Below are positions 36,204 through 45,342 of a stretch of 64,000 nt of DNA, piece by piece; position 1 is the stretch's first letter; the number at the start of each line of letters is the position of its first letter. A model generated the notes under the pieces. The model saw only the letters and a list, made by a program, of their open reading frames with translations. It did not search any database and was not told the origin of the DNA. This DNA comes from Ruaniaceae bacterium KH17. Lineage in GTDB: Bacteria > Actinomycetota > Actinomycetes > Actinomycetales > Actinomycetaceae. The stretch is from assembly GCA_900199505.1 (NCBI GenBank), contig FZQV01000007.1:28117-92116 (forward strand). Direction: 5' to 3'. The position numbers were made by a program, and so were the translations under genes.

Positions 36204-36280
36204 GTCGAGATTCTACGCCTAGCTGCAATAATGACAACCGCCCATAAGAGCTCCCCGAGGACCCTGCCAGAATCGTCACT

Positions 36281-36832
36281 ATGGACGAGAACCTGTGGCA
36301 CTACATCGGCATCACACCTACCGGCGCCCTGGCGGCCGTCATCGCCACCATCGCGATGTACCTGCTCTTCGTGGGCGTGGTGCGGCTGTGGTGGCGACAC
36401 ATGGGAGTCACCCGCTCCTCATTCCCCATCGCACTCGCCGCCGTACTCGGCGCGGTGGCCGGCCGCTCGATGCTCGGCGAGACCCCCACCATCGCAGGCG
36501 GGATCATCGTGCTCACGACCTTGCTCCTCCTCGAAGGCGCGATCGGCTGGGCACGCAATGCCGGGCGTTTCACGTCCCGACGCACCGGCGGAGTGATCGT
36601 GCTCCGCGACGGCGAAATCGATCACGTTGCGCTGCGGCAACTCCGAATCAGCGAATACGACCTCTGGGTCTCGCTACGACAACGCGGCGCCCGGGAGATC
36701 ACCGGATCAGACGCGGTGATTGTGGAACACAACGGGACGCTCACCATCCTTCGCCCCGACGCTCCGATCGATCACCGCCTCCTCGCCGGCGTGCGCGGCG
36801 CCGAGACACTCCCCAGCCAACTCGTCCGCTAA
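36281..36832 (+). CDS. DUF421/YetF-family membrane protein
   Basis: 183 residues with three N-terminal membrane segments, GRSMLGETPTIAGG, then a cytoplasmic DUF421 domain with GGVIVLRDGEIDHVALRQLRIS and LWVSLRQRGAREI. Function of the family is unknown, though linked to spore and stress contexts in Bacillus. Stands alone on the plus strand. Confidence 0.85.
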   Translation: MDENLWHYIGITPTGALAAVIATIAMYLLFVGVVRLWWRHMGVTRSSFPIALAAVLGAVAGRSMLGETPTIAGGIIVLTTLLLLEGAIGWARNAGRFTSRRTGGVIVLRDGEIDHVALRQLRISEYDLWVSLRQRGAREITGSDAVIVEHNGTLTILRPDAPIDHRLLAGVRGAETLPSQLVR

Positions 36833-36973
36833 CTACGCTTAGCTTCCCGCCAGACCCTCCGAACGCCGTCGGGATGAAGAACGTGAGGGTTCGCAGCGGG
36901 AGCTGATGCGGTATCGTCGAGGACCACGCGGACCCCACGATCGCCCGGGCGGCCGCGCCGTAGGAGGAACACC

Positions 36974-37270
36974 ATGTCATTCCAGGCATATCTCGACACC
37001 ATCGAGAAGAAGACCGGGCTCACGCCACGGCAGCTCCTCGACAAGGCAAAAGAGCGCGGCTTCGACGGGCCGGACACCAAAGCCGGCGACGTGATCGCCT
37101 GGCTCGCCTCCGAGTACGGCCTCGGCCGCGGCCACGCCATGGCACTCGTCCACATCATCAAGAACGGGCCAGTCGCCCCCACCAAGCATGTGGGAACGAG
37201 TGGACCACACCGCGACAAGTCCGAGACCCTCTGGCTCGACGGCGCCGCCACCAAGCCCGAGGCGGAATAG
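36974..37270 (+). CDS. DUF4287-family protein
   Basis: A 98-residue soluble protein beginning SFQAYLDTIEKKTGLTPRQLL and containing GDVIAWLASEYGLGRGHAMAL. This is the full-length DUF4287 architecture, of unknown function. GTAGGAGGAACACC supplies a strong ribosome site. Confidence 0.88.
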   Translation: MSFQAYLDTIEKKTGLTPRQLLDKAKERGFDGPDTKAGDVIAWLASEYGLGRGHAMALVHIIKNGPVAPTKHVGTSGPHRDKSETLWLDGAATKPEAE

Positions 37271-38002
37271 CCGGCACGGGAATCACTGCTGCCGTAGAGA
37301 CCGCTCCACTCCCGAAGTGGGGACCCGGCGCACGATCGAGACCGACGACAACGAGACTCGGATCGCCATGGAACAGACCGCCTCAGTCGCTACCGAAACG
37401 CGGCTCGGCGAGTTCGCGGGGCAACGAGATGCCGCCGAACGTGCCGATCTGGACCGTGCACTCGCACTCATTCGCGGACTCTACTGCGAGCTCCACCTAT
37501 CGCCAGCCGCGCTGGCCCACCTCGACGAAAGCCCGCAACTCCGGCTCACGCTCAAGCACCATCTCAGGGAGTCACCCGTTCCGGATCGAGTAAGTCGCCG
37601 CGCACGCCACCACCGCATCCCCCACCGCCACGGTGGACGTGTGCGTGGACACCCCGCGCATCCCGAACTCAATGAACTCCCAAGTGATCGACGCATCGGG
37701 ATACCTGCCCGACGCCGTCGTGCTGGGTTCGAGCGCCCGCCCACCGCCGAGCGTGCGGTCTACTCGGTTCGATCTGTCCGGATGCGGACTAATACTGCCG
37801 AGTAGGTGAGGGCGGGGGCCGCGCCTCGCGGACGGCCCACGAGGCCGCGCGAACCCGCCATTCTCAGCGGTTTCTCAGGCAAGCCCCAGCTGTTTGCCAC
37901 GAACTCTTCAGAAGATATTCACCAAGGCACCCGAGTGCTCCCAGATCGGCGCGGCTAAATAGGGACATCGCCAACACCGGCACACCCTCGGAAGGAACGA
38001 CG
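37271..38002. other. Long gap with possible gene remnants
   Basis: 732 bases with no confident gene. A frame from ATG 37369 codes for a plausible start (EQTASVATETRLGEFAGQRD) but turns Arg-rich after about 75 codons, as if frame-shifted. Around 37630-37760 another frame reads TVDVCVDTPRIPN and IDASGYLPDAVVLGSS. These may be parts of one decayed gene; I do not recognise it. The promoter of the DUF4956 gene should be near 37900-37990. Confidence 0.35.
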
Positions 38003-38683
38003 ATGACCGCCATCGCCCTCTACGCAGCAAACGTCCTCGCCATCTGCATCCTCGTTTGCGGTCTCTACCTCCCCCGGCATCACCGCCGCGACATGGCGCT
38101 CGCCTTCCTCGGCGTGAATATCGGTGTGCTCGCCCTGTCCGCCACCCTCGTCACCGCGATGTCCGTCACTGCCACCGCCGGCACCGCCACCGGTATCGGG
38201 ATCGGCCTCTTCGGTGTGCTGAGCATCGTCCGCCTCCGATCGGACGAGATCTCGCACTCCGAGGTCGCCTACTACGTTGCCAGCCTCGCCATGGCGCTCC
38301 TTGCCGGACTCGGTAGCGCCACCTCGCCCCTGCCCTTCGCGTTCATGGTGCTCCTGCTGGCCGTCTTCGCCATCGCGGACAGCCCCCGCCTCACCGCCCG
38401 CCACGAACACATGGAAATCATCCTCGATCGCGCAATCACCGAACCCGAGGAACTGACCCACGCGCTCGAGCAGCGCCTCGGTGCCACCGTTAAGGGCGTG
38501 CGCGTCCGCCGATTGGACCTCGCCAACGATCTCACCGTCGTGGACGTGCAGATCACCCGCCCCACGCTCGCCGCGTCGGTCCCCGCCCGCGCCACGACCG
38601 CCGCCCGCACTCGCAGCCCACTCCGCCGCGAGCATCAGCGGACCGCCCTGGCCACCGTTCCCGTGCTGGAGCAGACACGATGA
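38003..38683 (+). CDS. DUF4956-family membrane protein
   Basis: 226 residues with about four membrane segments in the first 130 residues and a cytoplasmic C-terminal part. GIGIGLFGVLSIVRLRSDEI is the DUF4956 signature. Overlaps the following VTC-domain gene by four bases. DUF4956-VTC pairs are recurrent in bacteria and suggest a membrane partner for the VTC protein. Confidence 0.82.
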   Translation: MTAIALYAANVLAICILVCGLYLPRHHRRDMALAFLGVNIGVLALSATLVTAMSVTATAGTATGIGIGLFGVLSIVRLRSDEISHSEVAYYVASLAMALLAGLGSATSPLPFAFMVLLLAVFAIADSPRLTARHEHMEIILDRAITEPEELTHALEQRLGATVKGVRVRRLDLANDLTVVDVQITRPTLAASVPARATTAARTRSPLRREHQRTALATVPVLEQTR

Positions 38684-39588
38684 CACTCCTCCACCACACC
38701 CCCGCAACCACCATGGCCGACGCCGCCGCATCGCCCACGCAGCCCACCTCCTCCCCGGGCACCCCCATGGCAACGGCACCGGACGCCGTCGGGACCGAGC
38801 ACGCCTACCGCTTCGCCCCGGTCTCGCTGCAAGAGCTCAACGCCGAGGCGGAGAACCTCACCCGGCAGGACCGGAAATACGTGGTCTCGATGCCCGATCT
38901 GACGGCGCTACTGGCGGATCTCCCCGCCGGTACCAAGATCCTCGAGATCGACGGCGCGCAGCACTTCCCGTACTCCTCCACCTACTTCGACACCCTGAGC
39001 CTCGAGTCCTTCCTGCAGGCCGCGCACAAGCGCCGCCGCAAGTGGAAGGTCCGCACCCGCCGCTACAGCAACGGCGCGGAGTTCCTCGAGGTGAAGACGA
39101 TCGGCGAGCGCGGCGTTACCGTCAAGGAACGCATCCCGTTCGACGGCGATCTGCCCTTCTCCGCGGAGTCCTCGGCCTTCATCCGGAACACCTTCGCCGC
39201 CAACCGAGTCGAGGGAGTACGCCCCGATGACCTCTGGCCCTCGCTACGCACCACCTACACCCGCACCACGTTCCTCCTGCCCGACGGCGACGCCCGCATC
39301 ACCGTGGACACGGATCTCGCGTTCCGCCCGCTCCACATCGACGCCGCCAGCCGGGAGCGCCGCGCACACCAGCCGGTCCGCGGGCTCGTGGAACTCGGCC
39401 CCTTGGCGATCGTGGAAACCAAGGCGCACCACGCCACCTCCGCGGACCGCGCCCTGTGGCGCCGCGGCTACCGCCCCGCACGGCTCTCGAAGTACGCCGC
39501 CGGGATCATCCTCACCTGCGATGCCGAGCGAGGCGGCCGCTGGTACCGCACCCTCACCCACCACATCCCCAACGCGATCGCGGCCTAG
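38680..39588 (+). CDS. VTC-domain polyphosphate polymerase-like protein
   Basis: 302 residues. After a Thr/Pro-rich N-terminal tail of about 50 residues comes a VTC tunnel domain with basic strands: LTRQDRKYVV, RRKWKVRTRRY, FLEVKTIGERGVTVKER, then VETKAHH and RLSKYAAG. In yeast Vtc4 such residues bind polyphosphate and ATP. Polyphosphate synthesis is inferred, not shown. Confidence 0.82.
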   Translation: MTLLHHTPATTMADAAASPTQPTSSPGTPMATAPDAVGTEHAYRFAPVSLQELNAEAENLTRQDRKYVVSMPDLTALLADLPAGTKILEIDGAQHFPYSSTYFDTLSLESFLQAAHKRRRKWKVRTRRYSNGAEFLEVKTIGERGVTVKERIPFDGDLPFSAESSAFIRNTFAANRVEGVRPDDLWPSLRTTYTRTTFLLPDGDARITVDTDLAFRPLHIDAASRERRAHQPVRGLVELGPLAIVETKAHHATSADRALWRRGYRPARLSKYAAGIILTCDAERGGRWYRTLTHHIPNAIAA

Positions 39589-39639
39589 CAGAGCTTTGAG
39601 CGCAGCCATAGTCGGGGTAGAAACACCGTCTCTCTCAAT

Positions 39640-39725
39640 GTCATCCTGCGCGGAACGAAGTGGCGTCGCAGGATCCAGCAACTACGGACTGGATTCTGCG
39701 ATCCGCTCTGCGGCCGCAGAATGAC
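39640..39725. repeat. REP-like composite palindrome, short copy
   Basis: From GTCATCCTGCGCGG to CGCAGAATGAC, 86 bases, with GTCGCAGGATCC and GGATTCTGCGAT inside. Lies between the VTC gene and the histidine kinase gene. Confidence 0.8.
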
Positions 39726-39739
39726 GGCGAGGGTAGCGA

Positions 39740-39757
39740 GATGAGAGAACTCTCATC
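39740..39757. promoter_or_regulatory. 18-bp palindrome GATGAGAG-AA-CTCTCATC at the histidine kinase gene
   Basis: Perfect 8-base arms around AA. The same palindrome, with N2 spacing, lies upstream of two secreted repeat-protein genes (42888-42905 and 43396-43413). Here it covers an ATG (39741), which makes GTG 39792 the more likely kinase start. Probable binding site of the adjacent OmpR-type regulator. Confidence 0.6.
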
Positions 39758-39791
39758 GCATGCGGCGCCACCGGGGTGGGAGACTGAGACG

Positions 39792-41231
39792 GTGACCTCG
39801 GCACCGCCCTCCCCCGCCTCGCGCGGCCGTTCGACGGTGCGTTCCACGATCCTGATCGCGGTCCTGGCCCTCACGGCCGTGGCCCTCGCGGCGGCGGGTA
39901 TCACTGCGGCGATCCTGCAGGACATTCGCGTGCGCGAGCGGGTGGACGCCGAGCTTGCCACCTTTGTGGACGGGGTGCGTGCGCTCGCCGAGTCCGGCAC
40001 CGATCCACGCACGGGCGAGGCGATCACCACCGATGCGCAGCTCGTCCGCGCGGCCATGGCGCAGACGATCCCCTCCCGGAACGAGGGACTCGTGGGCGTG
40101 GTGAACGGCAAGATCGAGTTCACCTCGAGCGCCGCCCCGGTCCGCTTCGAGGACGATCCCGAGCTCGTGACCCGGCTCGGCGAGCTCCTCGATCAGCCCA
40201 CCCCCACGATCGCGAGCGTCCGCACCTCCACCACCACCTACCGCCTGGCCGCCGTCCCCGTACTGGTCGAGGGCGGCGGCCCGGCCTCACCCACCGGCGT
40301 CGTGGTCGGCTACGACCTCACCGCCGAACGCGGCGAGTTCCGCGAGGTCTTCCGCACCTACGCACTGATCGCGGCGCTGTCCCTGATCGTCGTCGGGCTG
40401 GTGGGTTGGCTGGTGGCCGGCCGGCTACTCCGCCCCATCCGGACGCTCGCCGAGACCGCACACAACATCGGCCGCGACGATCTCTCCGAGCGCATCCCCG
40501 TGACCGGGCAGGACGATCTCGCGCGGATGACGATCGCCGTCAACGACATGCTTGAGCGCCTCGAGCAGGCCTTCGCCGATCAGCGCGAGCTCGTGGGCGA
40601 CGTCTCCCATGAGCTTCGCACCCCACTCACCGTGGTGCGCGGCAACCTCGAACTGATGGACCCCGACGACCCCGAAGACGTCCGCGCCGTGCGTGCCCTC
40701 ATACTTGACGAGGTGTCCCGCATGAACCGTGTGGTGGACGATCTGACCACCCTCGCCACCGTTGAGCAGCCGGGCTTCACGCGGCTCGCGCCCGTCGAGG
40801 TGGGCCTCCTCACGGACGAGGTCTTCGACAAGGCGCTCGCGCTCGGGCCGCGCCAGTGGACGATCGCCGCGCGCGCCGAGGCCACCGTGACGGCGGACCG
40901 CGAGCGTCTCACTCAGGCCTGGCTGCAACTGGCCACGAATGCCGTGAAGTTCTCCGAGCCGGGCACACGCATCGAGCTCGGTTCCAGCCTGTCCGACGGC
41001 GTCCTCTCACTCTGGGTGGCCGACGACGGGCCGGGCATCGATACCGCCGATCACGAGCGAATCTTTCAACGCTTCGAGCGGGCCGGGGATCGGTCCACGC
41101 AGGGTTCCGGATTGGGGCTTGCGATCGTGCGCGCCATTGCCGAGGCGCACGGCGGGACAGTCACGGTCGATTCGAAGCTCGGCTTTGGCGCCACCTTCAC
41201 CATCACTCTCCCCAAGAGGGTGCCCGGATGA
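39792..41231 (+). CDS. Sensor histidine kinase
   Basis: 479 residues: a first membrane segment (ILIAVLALTAVALAAAG), an extracytoplasmic sensor of about 140 residues, a second segment (ALIAALSLIVVGLVGWLVAG), a HAMP linker, H-box DVSHELRTPLTVV, N-box LQLATNAVKF, and G-boxes VADDGPGI and GSGLGLAIV. I prefer GTG 39792 because GGGTGGGAG precedes it and the earlier ATG 39741 lies within a palindromic operator. Followed by its response regulator after a 148-base gap containing a REP-like element. Confidence 0.88.
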   Translation: MTSAPPSPASRGRSTVRSTILIAVLALTAVALAAAGITAAILQDIRVRERVDAELATFVDGVRALAESGTDPRTGEAITTDAQLVRAAMAQTIPSRNEGLVGVVNGKIEFTSSAAPVRFEDDPELVTRLGELLDQPTPTIASVRTSTTTYRLAAVPVLVEGGGPASPTGVVVGYDLTAERGEFREVFRTYALIAALSLIVVGLVGWLVAGRLLRPIRTLAETAHNIGRDDLSERIPVTGQDDLARMTIAVNDMLERLEQAFADQRELVGDVSHELRTPLTVVRGNLELMDPDDPEDVRAVRALILDEVSRMNRVVDDLTTLATVEQPGFTRLAPVEVGLLTDEVFDKALALGPRQWTIAARAEATVTADRERLTQAWLQLATNAVKFSEPGTRIELGSSLSDGVLSLWVADDGPGIDTADHERIFQRFERAGDRSTQGSGLGLAIVRAIAEAHGGTVTVDSKLGFGATFTITLPKRVPG

Positions 41232-41243
41232 CTCTCACTCTTC

Positions 41244-41352
41244 GTCATCCTGCGCGGAGCGAAGCGGAGTCGCAGGATCCACACTGCACAACCGATCCAA
41301 CTCTCTATCCTGGATTCTGCGACTCCGGGCTACGCCCTCCGCGCAGAATGAC
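41244..41352. repeat. REP-like composite palindrome between kinase and regulator genes
   Basis: 109 bases from GTCATCCTGCGCGGAGCGAAG to CGCAGAATGAC. It separates two genes that normally form one operon, so transcription must pass through it. Confidence 0.85.
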
Positions 41353-41379
41353 GGGAGTCTCGACACTAAGTGAGGACTG

Positions 41380-42045
41380 ATGACGCAGATTCTGATCATT
41401 GAGGACGAGGAGCGGATTGCCACATTCGTCGCGAAGGGCCTCAAGGCCGCCGGCTACGCCACGCTCCACGCGCGCACCGCGCGCGAAGGCTACGATCTCG
41501 CAATCGGCGCAGAGCCAGAGCTGATCGTTCTCGATCTCGGCCTACCGGACGAAGACGGGATGAGCCTCCTAAGCCGGATGCGCGGCTCGGGGGTCACCGC
41601 TCCGGTGATCGTGCTGACGGCGCGCAAGAGCCTCGATGACACGGTTGCCGCACTCGAGGGTGGCGCCGATGACTACATGGCCAAGCCCTTCGGCTTCGAC
41701 GAGCTCCTGGCGCGCGTTCGGTTGCGCCTGCGCTCGGAGGCCAGCGTGGACGTCTCCGAACTGACCCACGGCGCGGTGACGCTGAACCTGCTGACCCGGC
41801 GCGCCGTCGTCGGCGGGAAAGAGGTGGAGCTCTCCGCGCGGGAATTCACACTCGCCGAGACGTTCCTGCGGCACCCGGACGCGGTACTGAGCCGCGAGCA
41901 GCTGCTGTCGCAGGTGTGGGGGTACGACTTCGATCCGGGTTCCAACGTGGTGGACGTGTATGTGAGGTATCTGCGCGGAAAGCTCGGCGCCGAGCGGATC
42001 CAGACCGTCCGGGGCGTGGGCTACCGGTTCGTGGCCGACTCGTAG
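41380..42045 (+). CDS. OmpR/PhoB-family response regulator
   Basis: 221 residues. Receiver domain with acidic pocket (IIEDEER), phospho-acceptor Asp in IVLDLGLPDEDG and Lys in DYMAKPFGF; then a winged-helix DNA-binding domain with SAREFTLAETFLRHP, SREQLLSQVWGYDFDPGSNVVDVYVRYLR and RGVGYRF. It should be phosphorylated by the upstream kinase and act at the 18-bp palindromes. Confidence 0.92.
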   Translation: MTQILIIEDEERIATFVAKGLKAAGYATLHARTAREGYDLAIGAEPELIVLDLGLPDEDGMSLLSRMRGSGVTAPVIVLTARKSLDDTVAALEGGADDYMAKPFGFDELLARVRLRLRSEASVDVSELTHGAVTLNLLTRRAVVGGKEVELSAREFTLAETFLRHPDAVLSREQLLSQVWGYDFDPGSNVVDVYVRYLRGKLGAERIQTVRGVGYRFVADS

Positions 42046-42213
42046 GCCGGGCGCTCCCCCTCTGTTGCTCCACACTCGGAGGGTGGTCATAAGTCAGGCT
42101 TCTGTGCGCAACTCCTCTGAAATTCCCCTGAGCCGTGACCACCCAAGGGGAGCGAGGGCTGCCGGAGCGAAGCGACATACCCCTCGCAGCATTGCGTGCT
42201 CGGGCAGAAGGAA

Positions 42214-42272
42214 GCCGCAGGACCCAGGCGGTGAACGAGGGGGGGCGAAGTTCACGGCCCGGGTCCTGCGGC
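42214..42272. terminator. Nested hairpin between convergent genes
   Basis: GCCGCAGGACCC (42214-42225) and GGGTCCTGCGGC (42261-42272) enclose an inner GTGAAC/GTTCAC stem. It lies between the response regulator and the convergent repeat-protein gene and can terminate both. Confidence 0.75.
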
Positions 42273-42298
42273 TGGTCTGTGTCGGTCTCTGGGTCGAG

Positions 42299-43338
<1,040 letters not shown>

Positions 43339-43395
43339 GACCCACCTCCGTAAGCCATACTCTCCCGCACGAACATGAGAGCATTCCGAGCCAAA

Positions 43396-43413
43396 GATGA
43401 GAGGGTTCTCATC
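43396..43413 (-). promoter_or_regulatory. 18-bp palindrome upstream of the Pro/Thr-rich gene
   Basis: GATGAGAG-GG-TTCTCATC, one mismatch to the perfect site. It starts 57 bases upstream of ATG 43338. A further ATGAGAG half-site lies at about 43375. Confidence 0.6.
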
Positions 43414-43418
43414 TTCCG

Positions 43419-45152
43419 CTACACGCGGGCTTCGAGGTGGGTGAACGCGGCGCCCGCCTCGCGGAGCGCAGCCGCACGGCCCTGCTCCACCACGCGACCG
43501 CCATCCAGCACGACGACGCTCGCCTCCCCCGGCACCAGATCGGCCCGGTGTGTCAGCTCCACCACGGTGACGCCGAGCGCAGCAACCCGCTCGCGCACGC
43601 GCCGCGCGGTCTCAGCGTCGAGTTCACTGAGCGCCTCGTCCAGCACGAGCACCTCGGGCCGCGCCACCAATGCCCGCGCCAACGCGAGCCGCTGTAGCTG
43701 CCCACCCGAAACGTCGAGCCCGCGTTCGGCAAGCGTGGTCTCGAGGCCGTCCGGGAGCGTTCCCAGCCATTCGTCCAGCCCGACGGCGGCCAACGCGGCT
43801 AGCAGTTCGCCGTCGGGAGCGTTATGGGAACCCAGGCGGAGGTTCTCGGCGATCTTGCCGGAAAGCATCGTGGGGCGTTGTGACACCAACGCGATGCGTC
43901 GCCGCAGATCGTCGAGCGTGAGCTCGCGGACGTCCACCCCACCAAGTCGGATCGTGCCGGACTCCGGATCCCAGCCGCGCACCAGCAGCCGCGCAAGCGT
44001 GGACTTCCCCGAGCCCGAGACACCGAGCACGTAACTCCACGCACCCGGCGCGAACTCGACCGAGACGTCATCGAGCGTCGGCGCATCGGGGCGGCGACTG
44101 GTTGCGTGATCATCCGGGGCCGCGCCGTAGCGGAACGTGACGTTCTCGACGGCGATGCCGGAATCGGCCGGGGTGGCATCGCCCGGGCCGTCGGTGACGG
44201 TGGGCTCGCCGTCGATCACTTCGCGGATCCGTGCGGCGGCGGCGAAGGCCGAATCAAGCCCGGCGGCGAAGCCGTCAATACCTTGGACCGGCGCCCACAG
44301 GGCAATCCCCACCGCCACCGCGATCGCGATCTCGGCCGGTTGCGCGCCGCTCGCAGCGCCCACGATGGGTAATGCGATCAACCCACCGAGCTGAAGCGAC
44401 AGCATCGCCGCCGCGCGGTATCCATGCTGCCGGCCCGCCCTCGAACGCTCGGCCTGGAGGGCGTCGTCGGCCAGATGAAGGGCATCGATCCGCTGCTCCT
44501 CGATCCCGAAGGCGAGCACCTCGCGGACGCCCTGCACATCGTCCCCCACGCGCTCGGCGATCCGGCCACGCTGCCCGGCGACCAGGCTGGCGCGCTTCCA
44601 GGTGCCGCCCGAGGAGAGTAGCGGTAGCGCGATCGTGGCGGCGATGACGAACAGCGCGAGGGTGAGCGCAAGCGGCCAGCTCGCCTGCACACCGAGCCAG
44701 GTGAGGGCGACGGCGGGCACTACCACCGCAGCGATGGCCGGCGGGAAGGTGTGGGCGAAAAAAGTCTCGATGCGGTCGATGTCCGAGGTGGCGCGGGTGG
44801 TGAGTTCCGAGCCGGCACGGCCGGTTGTGGCTGCCGGGACTTGCGGGATCAGGCGCGCGAAGAAGAGTTCACGTAGGCGTTGCAGCGAGGTGAAGGCGAC
44901 CCAGTGGCCCGCATAGTGCTCGAGGTAGCGCAGCGCCGCCTTGCCGAGGGCGAGCCCGGCGAGAATCAGCGCCGGGACCCAGAGCGGGGCGGAGTTCGCC
45001 GGGCTGGCGTAGACGATGGTCTGCGCGGCGTAGGCTAACAAGGCCACTGCGAGGAGTTGGCCGACGATCCGCGCCAGGACCGAGATCGTGAGCGGCGCGA
45101 GGAGCGTGCGCGTGTGCCCCGCGAGCCACTTGGCGAGATCCGTGCGGTTCAT
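43419..45152 (-). CDS. ABC transporter ATP-binding/permease subunit, CydC-like
   Basis: 577 residues: six membrane segments, then a nucleotide-binding domain with Walker A GVSGSGKSTLARL, Q-loop IALVSQRPTML, signature LDVSGGQLQRLALARAL and Walker B VLVLDEALSEL (Glu replaced by Ala after the Asp-Glu pair). Paired with the next gene it would make a heterodimeric exporter of the CydDC type, which exports cysteine or glutathione in E. coli. No cytochrome bd genes are present, so another substrate is possible. Confidence 0.82.
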   Translation of the reverse strand: MNRTDLAKWLAGHTRTLLAPLTISVLARIVGQLLAVALLAYAAQTIVYASPANSAPLWVPALILAGLALGKAALRYLEHYAGHWVAFTSLQRLRELFFARLIPQVPAATTGRAGSELTTRATSDIDRIETFFAHTFPPAIAAVVVPAVALTWLGVQASWPLALTLALFVIAATIALPLLSSGGTWKRASLVAGQRGRIAERVGDDVQGVREVLAFGIEEQRIDALHLADDALQAERSRAGRQHGYRAAAMLSLQLGGLIALPIVGAASGAQPAEIAIAVAVGIALWAPVQGIDGFAAGLDSAFAAAARIREVIDGEPTVTDGPGDATPADSGIAVENVTFRYGAAPDDHATSRRPDAPTLDDVSVEFAPGAWSYVLGVSGSGKSTLARLLVRGWDPESGTIRLGGVDVRELTLDDLRRRIALVSQRPTMLSGKIAENLRLGSHNAPDGELLAALAAVGLDEWLGTLPDGLETTLAERGLDVSGGQLQRLALARALVARPEVLVLDEALSELDAETARRVRERVAALGVTVVELTHRADLVPGEASVVVLDGGRVVEQGRAAALREAGAAFTHLEARV

Positions 45153-45205
45153 GCGGTCACCGCTTTCGTCGCTCTGCGGCCGCGCGGCGGATCGCCCGCC
45201 ACCTC

Positions 45206-45314
45206 GTCATCTTGCGCAAAGGCCGTGGGCCGAAGGCGCAGGATCCAGGCCCCGCGTTGGATCCGAGTCTCGTTCCTGGATCCTGCGACTCCGCCTCGCT
45301 GCGCTCGGGATGAC
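45206..45314. repeat. REP-like composite palindrome between exporter genes
   Basis: 109 bases from GTCATCTTGCGC to CTCGGGATGAC with CGCAGGATCCAGG and CCTGGATCCTGCG inverted inside. Confidence 0.8.
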
Positions 45315-45342
45315 GAGAAGTACCGGTGCCGGTACGAGACGT

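Noticed and set aside
37369..37805. Calling a gene from ATG 37369
   Set aside because: Codon pattern collapses to Arg-rich sequence after about 75 codons and no family is recognisable; kept only as a possible remnant.
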